64,000 nt of DNA, taken from contig CALAUG010000061.1 in assembly GCA_937892155.1 (NCBI GenBank), positions 52,255 through 116,254 on the forward strand, given 5' to 3'. Below the pieces are notes generated by a model. The model made no database searches. It saw nothing but the letters and a program-made list of their open reading frames with translations, and was not told where the DNA came from. Shown here one piece after another: positions 60,934 through 64,000 of the stretch (position 1 is the first letter of the stretch; every line of letters starts with the position of its first letter). The DNA is from an uncultured Bacteroidales bacterium. GTDB taxonomy: Bacteria > Bacteroidota > Bacteroidia > Bacteroidales > UBA1715. Made by a program: the position numbers and the translations under genes.

Positions 60934-62655
60934 CTATTGATTCAACCAAGATTTAACATCTTCTGGTTTTGGATTTACTAAATTCAATTTGTTTTTCTTA
61001 TTGAAACCACACATTTCAGCATGAAGTTTCGTAAACTTAACATTTTGTGCGTCAGACAATTTCAAATAGCCAAGTGTTTGAATCACTTCGGCCCATTCCT
61101 GCGGAATTCCAGCTTCAACATAGACAGAGATATCATCTTTTTGTGCTTTCTTTTCCGGTTTCATTTGTGGGAAGAACAACACATCTTGAATTGAAGGCGC
61201 ACCAGTCATAATCATACACAAACGGTCGATTCCCATACCCATTCCCGATGTTGGAGGCATACCGTATTCCAATGCGCGTACAAAATCCTGATCGATGAAC
61301 ATTGCTTCGTCGTCGCCTTTTTCGGACAAACGAAGTTGTTCTTTGAAACGTTCGTATTGATCGATTGGGTCGTTCAATTCGGAATATGCGTTGCACAATT
61401 CTTTTCCATTTACCATCAACTCGAAACGCTCCGTCAAATTCGGATTCGAACGGTGTTTCTTGCACAATGGCGACATCTCAATTGGATAATCTATAATGAA
61501 TGTTGGTTGGATATATGTTCCTTCGCAGAATTCACCGAAGATTTCGTCAATCATCTTACCTTTTCCGAAAGTTTCGTCAACGTGCATCAATTTAAGTTCG
61601 TGGCAAATTGCACGAATTTCATCTTCCGATTTTCCATCCAAATCATATCCTGTTTTTTCTTTGATAGAATCCAGCATTGTGATTCGCTTGAACGGAGCTT
61701 TAAAACTGATAGTTTTCCCGTCGAAAGTTGTTTCAGTTGTTCCGTTTACTGCGACGCAGATTGTTTCGAGCAATTGTTCGGTAAACGACATCATCCAGTT
61801 GTAATCTTTGTAGGAAACATAAATTTCCATGCACGTAAATTCAGGATTATGGAATTTATCCATACCCTCGTTACGGAAATTTTTACCGATTTCGTACACA
61901 CCTTCAAAACCGCCGACTATAAGACGTTTCAAATACAATTCCGTTGCGATACGGCAATATAAATCAACATCTAACGAATTGTGGTGAGTGATGAACGGAC
62001 GGGCGCTTGCTCCACCAGGAATTGACTGAAGTATAGGAGTTTCAACTTCCAAATATCCTTTTGAATTGAAGAACGAACGCATTGTGTCGAGGATTTTTGC
62101 ACGTTTCACAAAAACATCCTTCACACCATGGTTCACAACCAAGTCAACGTAACGCTGACGGTAGCGTTGTTCAGGATCGGCAAACGCATCATACACAACG
62201 CCATCTTTTTCCTTAACAATAGGAAGCGGACGCAACGATTTGCTCAAAACGGTGAGTGTTTTCACGTGGATGGAAATTTCTCCCATCTGCGTAACGAACG
62301 CATAACCAGAAACTCCGATAAAGTCGCCAATATCAAGCAGTTTCTTAAAAACTTCGTTATATAAATCCTTGTTTTCGTCAGGACAAATTTCGTCGCGGCT
62401 AATATATAATTGTATTCTACCGAAGGAATCCTGCAATTCCGCAAACGAAGCCTTTCCCATTACACGTCGAGCCATTAAGCGGCCAGCCAACGTAACGTCC
62501 TGGAACATACCAGATTCAGGTTTGAATGTAGAAAGAATTTCTTGTGAATTTGCAGTAACTTTGTATTCCGCTTCCGGATACGGATTGATACCCAAATCGC
62601 GTAGTTTTTGTAAGCAATTCCTACGGATTTGTTCTTGTTCGCTCAATTGTTGCAT
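60934..62655 (-). CDS. lysS: Lysine--tRNA ligase (class II)
   Basis: A 573-residue class II synthetase, longer than the roughly 505 of E. coli because of a C-terminal extension of about 70 residues (QKDDISVYVEAGIPQEWAEV to the end), usual in Bacteroidetes. The OB-fold anticodon domain spans about residues 60-165. Motif 2 is NFRNEGMDKFHNPEFTCMEI, and motif 3 is GMPPTSGMGMGIDRLCMIM. It charges tRNA-Lys in the cytoplasm. A -7 box precedes the ATG and gpsA follows after 4 bases. Confidence 0.96.
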   Translation of the reverse strand: MQQLSEQEQIRRNCLQKLRDLGINPYPEAEYKVTANSQEILSTFKPESGMFQDVTLAGRLMARRVMGKASFAELQDSFGRIQLYISRDEICPDENKDLYNEVFKKLLDIGDFIGVSGYAFVTQMGEISIHVKTLTVLSKSLRPLPIVKEKDGVVYDAFADPEQRYRQRYVDLVVNHGVKDVFVKRAKILDTMRSFFNSKGYLEVETPILQSIPGGASARPFITHHNSLDVDLYCRIATELYLKRLIVGGFEGVYEIGKNFRNEGMDKFHNPEFTCMEIYVSYKDYNWMMSFTEQLLETICVAVNGTTETTFDGKTISFKAPFKRITMLDSIKEKTGYDLDGKSEDEIRAICHELKLMHVDETFGKGKMIDEIFGEFCEGTYIQPTFIIDYPIEMSPLCKKHRSNPNLTERFELMVNGKELCNAYSELNDPIDQYERFKEQLRLSEKGDDEAMFIDQDFVRALEYGMPPTSGMGMGIDRLCMIMTGAPSIQDVLFFPQMKPEKKAQKDDISVYVEAGIPQEWAEVIQTLGYLKLSDAQNVKFTKLHAEMCGFNKKNKLNLVNPKPEDVKSWLNQ

Positions 62656-62674
62656 TTTACGTAAAAATTTTCAG

Positions 62675-62682
62675 CAAAGATA
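62675..62682 (-). promoter_or_regulatory. lysS-gpsA promoter -7 box (TATCTTTG)
   Basis: Perfect TAnnTTTG match 19 bases upstream of the lysS ATG on the minus strand. Confidence 0.6.
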
Positions 62683-62689
62683 AGGAAAA

Positions 62690-62720
62690 TTAAGAATTAA
62701 GGATTAAGAATTAGGAATTA
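62690..62720. repeat. Short heptamer repeat (TTAAGAA)n, four and a half copies
   Basis: The units TTAAGAA, TTAAGGA, TTAAGAA, TTAGGAA and TTA lie between the lysS promoter and a terminator hairpin. This is the same unit family as the 38543 array. Confidence 0.75.
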
Positions 62721-62721
62721 T

Positions 62722-62758
62722 AACAAGAAAGCCGAAGTAATACTTCGGCTTTCTTGTT
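62722..62758. terminator. Terminator hairpin downstream of the 62781 gene
   Basis: A 17-base-pair stem, AACAAGAAAGCCGAAGT with ACTTCGGCTTTCTTGTT, around AAT. It lies 22 bases after the stop of the minus-strand lipoprotein gene. Its core is nearly the same as the terminator at 59872. A long U-run is lacking. Confidence 0.7.
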
Positions 62759-62780
62759 GTTGTTCTCTATGAATTGTAAA

Positions 62781-63794
62781 TTATTTACAATAATACAAAG
62801 CCAATTTAATATATTCCGCATTAACGCTTGCATTCATATCAGCTTCAACATGATGTTTTTTATCATCTATCACAGGGCTTCCGTCAGGATAATATGCGTG
62901 AACAATGCGCTTATTATCTCTATGATCATACGCTGAGAAATCACTACCATGGTACAATGCAAAAGGATTATTTTGTCCATATTTACCAGTATTTAAAGTA
63001 GCTTCTTCATCACTACCATCATTTGTGACATAAAGATAGATATAATAAGTACCTTTACCACATCCATCATTCAAATCGGTCATTCCTTGTGGTCTATAAT
63101 ATTTTTTACCACCTATGTAAATAATGTCTGTTGAATTATCCAAATCATACGTACTATATATTGCTACAACATTTGTAATTCCTTTTCCGTAATTATCATA
63201 ATGAAACTGCAGATAAATATACTCTCCACCAGCATGATCGTTCATATCTTTGCCAAGTGTTATATAATCGTCACCATCGCTAGAACTACTAGACACACTG
63301 ATGGATGTTACACGATGATCATAGTGCTCACTCGAAGAAAATAATCCATGAAGATATGTTTTTGACGGAGGAAACCAAGAACCAGTCTCTGACATACCGA
63401 ATTCTTTTTCATACCACGTATATAAAACCTGTTCTTTACTATCTCCAACATGCAACAATGCCTTCTTGCCACCACGCACTTCAACATCTCCTATTATATC
63501 TACCCCTGAACTGCCGACAATTTCTTCGAACAAAGCCATTTTTTTCGACAATTTTTGATTCACTTCCACACTATCTTTTCCGGTTATCACGCAGTTGAAT
63601 TCGAAAAGCGACATACCAACAGAATCCAATGCGTTCATTAAAATCTGCTCAATTTGCGGACTATCTTCCAAAGAATTATCAACATTAATTGTAGCAGCAA
63701 ACGCATACTCCACATCTCCAATTTCATCTTTGCCACACGACACCAAAACAACACTCGTAAGAGCTACGAGGCACATTGTACATAATCTATTCAT
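62781..63794 (-). CDS. Hypothetical lipoprotein
   Basis: A 337-residue protein with a lipoprotein signal (MNRLCTMCLVALTSVVLVSC, Cys20). The start is ATG 63794; the nine extra codons in the longest frame overlap the -7 box. The mature protein opens with an acidic linker and a roughly 110-residue region with KMALFEEIVGSSGVDIIGDV. A beta-rich C-terminal half follows (GGEYIYLQFHYDNYGKGITN; DIIYIGGKKYYRPQGMTDLN; GTYYIYLYVTNDGSDEEATL). No domain is recognised. It is transcribed alone. Confidence 0.7.
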   Translation of the reverse strand: MNRLCTMCLVALTSVVLVSCGKDEIGDVEYAFAATINVDNSLEDSPQIEQILMNALDSVGMSLFEFNCVITGKDSVEVNQKLSKKMALFEEIVGSSGVDIIGDVEVRGGKKALLHVGDSKEQVLYTWYEKEFGMSETGSWFPPSKTYLHGLFSSSEHYDHRVTSISVSSSSSDGDDYITLGKDMNDHAGGEYIYLQFHYDNYGKGITNVVAIYSTYDLDNSTDIIYIGGKKYYRPQGMTDLNDGCGKGTYYIYLYVTNDGSDEEATLNTGKYGQNNPFALYHGSDFSAYDHRDNKRIVHAYYPDGSPVIDDKKHHVEADMNASVNAEYIKLALYYCK

Positions 63795-63818
63795 AATATC
63801 ACTACTTTCAAGGTACTG

Positions 63819-63826
63819 CAAATATA
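63819..63826 (-). promoter_or_regulatory. Promoter -7 box (TATATTTG) for the 63794 lipoprotein gene
   Basis: Perfect TAnnTTTG match 24 bases upstream of the 63794 ATG on the minus strand. Confidence 0.6.
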
Positions 63827-63858
63827 CATAATTACTTCAAACATCAAAAGGTATAATT

Positions 63859-64000
63859 ATGAACGACAAATCAACTTTAATTTCAATCAGTTTAGAAATG
63901 ACGCTTCCATTGAATGACCCACCAACGAAGACATACTACGAAGCCGTCATCCTGAGCGACAGCGAAGGATCTGTTAACACTACCATGACGATTATTCATT
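63859..64000 (+). CDS. Unknown protein, N-terminal fragment (cut by window end)
   Basis: An open frame from ATG 63859 runs 47 codons to the window end without a stop. The peptide starts MNDKSTLISISLEMTLPLND and continues PPTKTYYEAVILSDSEGSVN; no signal peptide or known domain can be seen. It diverges from the lipoprotein gene at 62781-63794. The A-rich leader ahead of the ATG (CAAAAGGTATAATT) is like other starts here, but no TAnnTTTG box lies upstream, so this is a tentative call. Confidence 0.45.
   Translation, partial: MNDKSTLISISLEMTLPLNDPPTKTYYEAVILSDSEGSVNTTMTIIH

Overview
The window is a 64 kb piece of a low-GC chromosome from a member of the Bacteroidota, most likely the order Bacteroidales. 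Four things point there: gene starts are repeatedly preceded by the Bacteroidetes -7 promoter box TAnnTTTG rather than a sigma70 -10 box; Shine-Dalgarno sequences are almost absent, with one striking exception; type IX secretion (T9SS) components and a T9SS sorting tail are present; and there are family-level markers such as a DPP11-like S46 peptidase, DUF4301, DUF4159 and a GAF/receiver/ATP-grasp protein. I cannot name genus or species. There is no rRNA, CRISPR array, insertion sequence, integrase or phage module. This is dense core chromosome with one tRNA. No gene-free stretch exceeds 300 bases; the longest is 9288-9579.

Layout. 1-1344: end of an Rnf gene (rnfA) and a RelA/SpoT-type synthetase. 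1376-9287 (minus): uvrA, an AI-2E-type permease, a secreted DPP11-like peptidase, and the two agmatine-to-putrescine genes. 9580-20287 (plus): mutL, rhomboid, EEP phosphatase, sodium:solute symporter, PBP1A and a PorE-like OmpA protein, tightly packed. 20341-24762 (plus): a 1254-residue GAF/receiver/ATP-grasp protein followed by a LuxR-type regulator with a degenerate receiver. 24766-31003: TRIC-like channel and ychF (minus), then a cassette of small envelope proteins (plus), dprA, and trmB (minus). 31128-37250: SAM hydrolase, a Ser/Pro-tailed secreted protein, htpG, and an lpxD plus acyltransferase pair. 37351-44973: a T9SS cargo protein, a DUF4159/VWA-like pair, and PorU. 45069-49925 (minus): two envelope proteins, gmk, yicC-type RNase, rpsT with tRNA-Glu, and an Mpl-like ligase with an altered P-loop. 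50051-59849: serB, NlpC/P60, a Gate-domain permease, a lipoprotein, Nudix and NifX-like genes, DUF4301, phosphosulfolactate synthase, a GNAT enzyme and argG. 59934 to the end: gpsA, lysS, a lipoprotein, and the start of an unknown gene.

How it fits together. Many genes serve the envelope: PBP1A, the Mpl-like ligase, LpxD, PlsC-like, NlpC/P60, several lipoproteins and beta-barrels. The T9SS is represented by PorU (sortase), a PorE-like peptidoglycan anchor and a sorting-tail cargo, but not by its core porKLMN/sov genes. Nitrogen metabolism appears as agmatine breakdown, extracellular dipeptide release and arginine synthesis. The most unusual signals are the GAF/receiver/ATP-grasp protein with its odd regulator, and intergenic arrays with a strict 7-bp period, two of which overlap stop codons.
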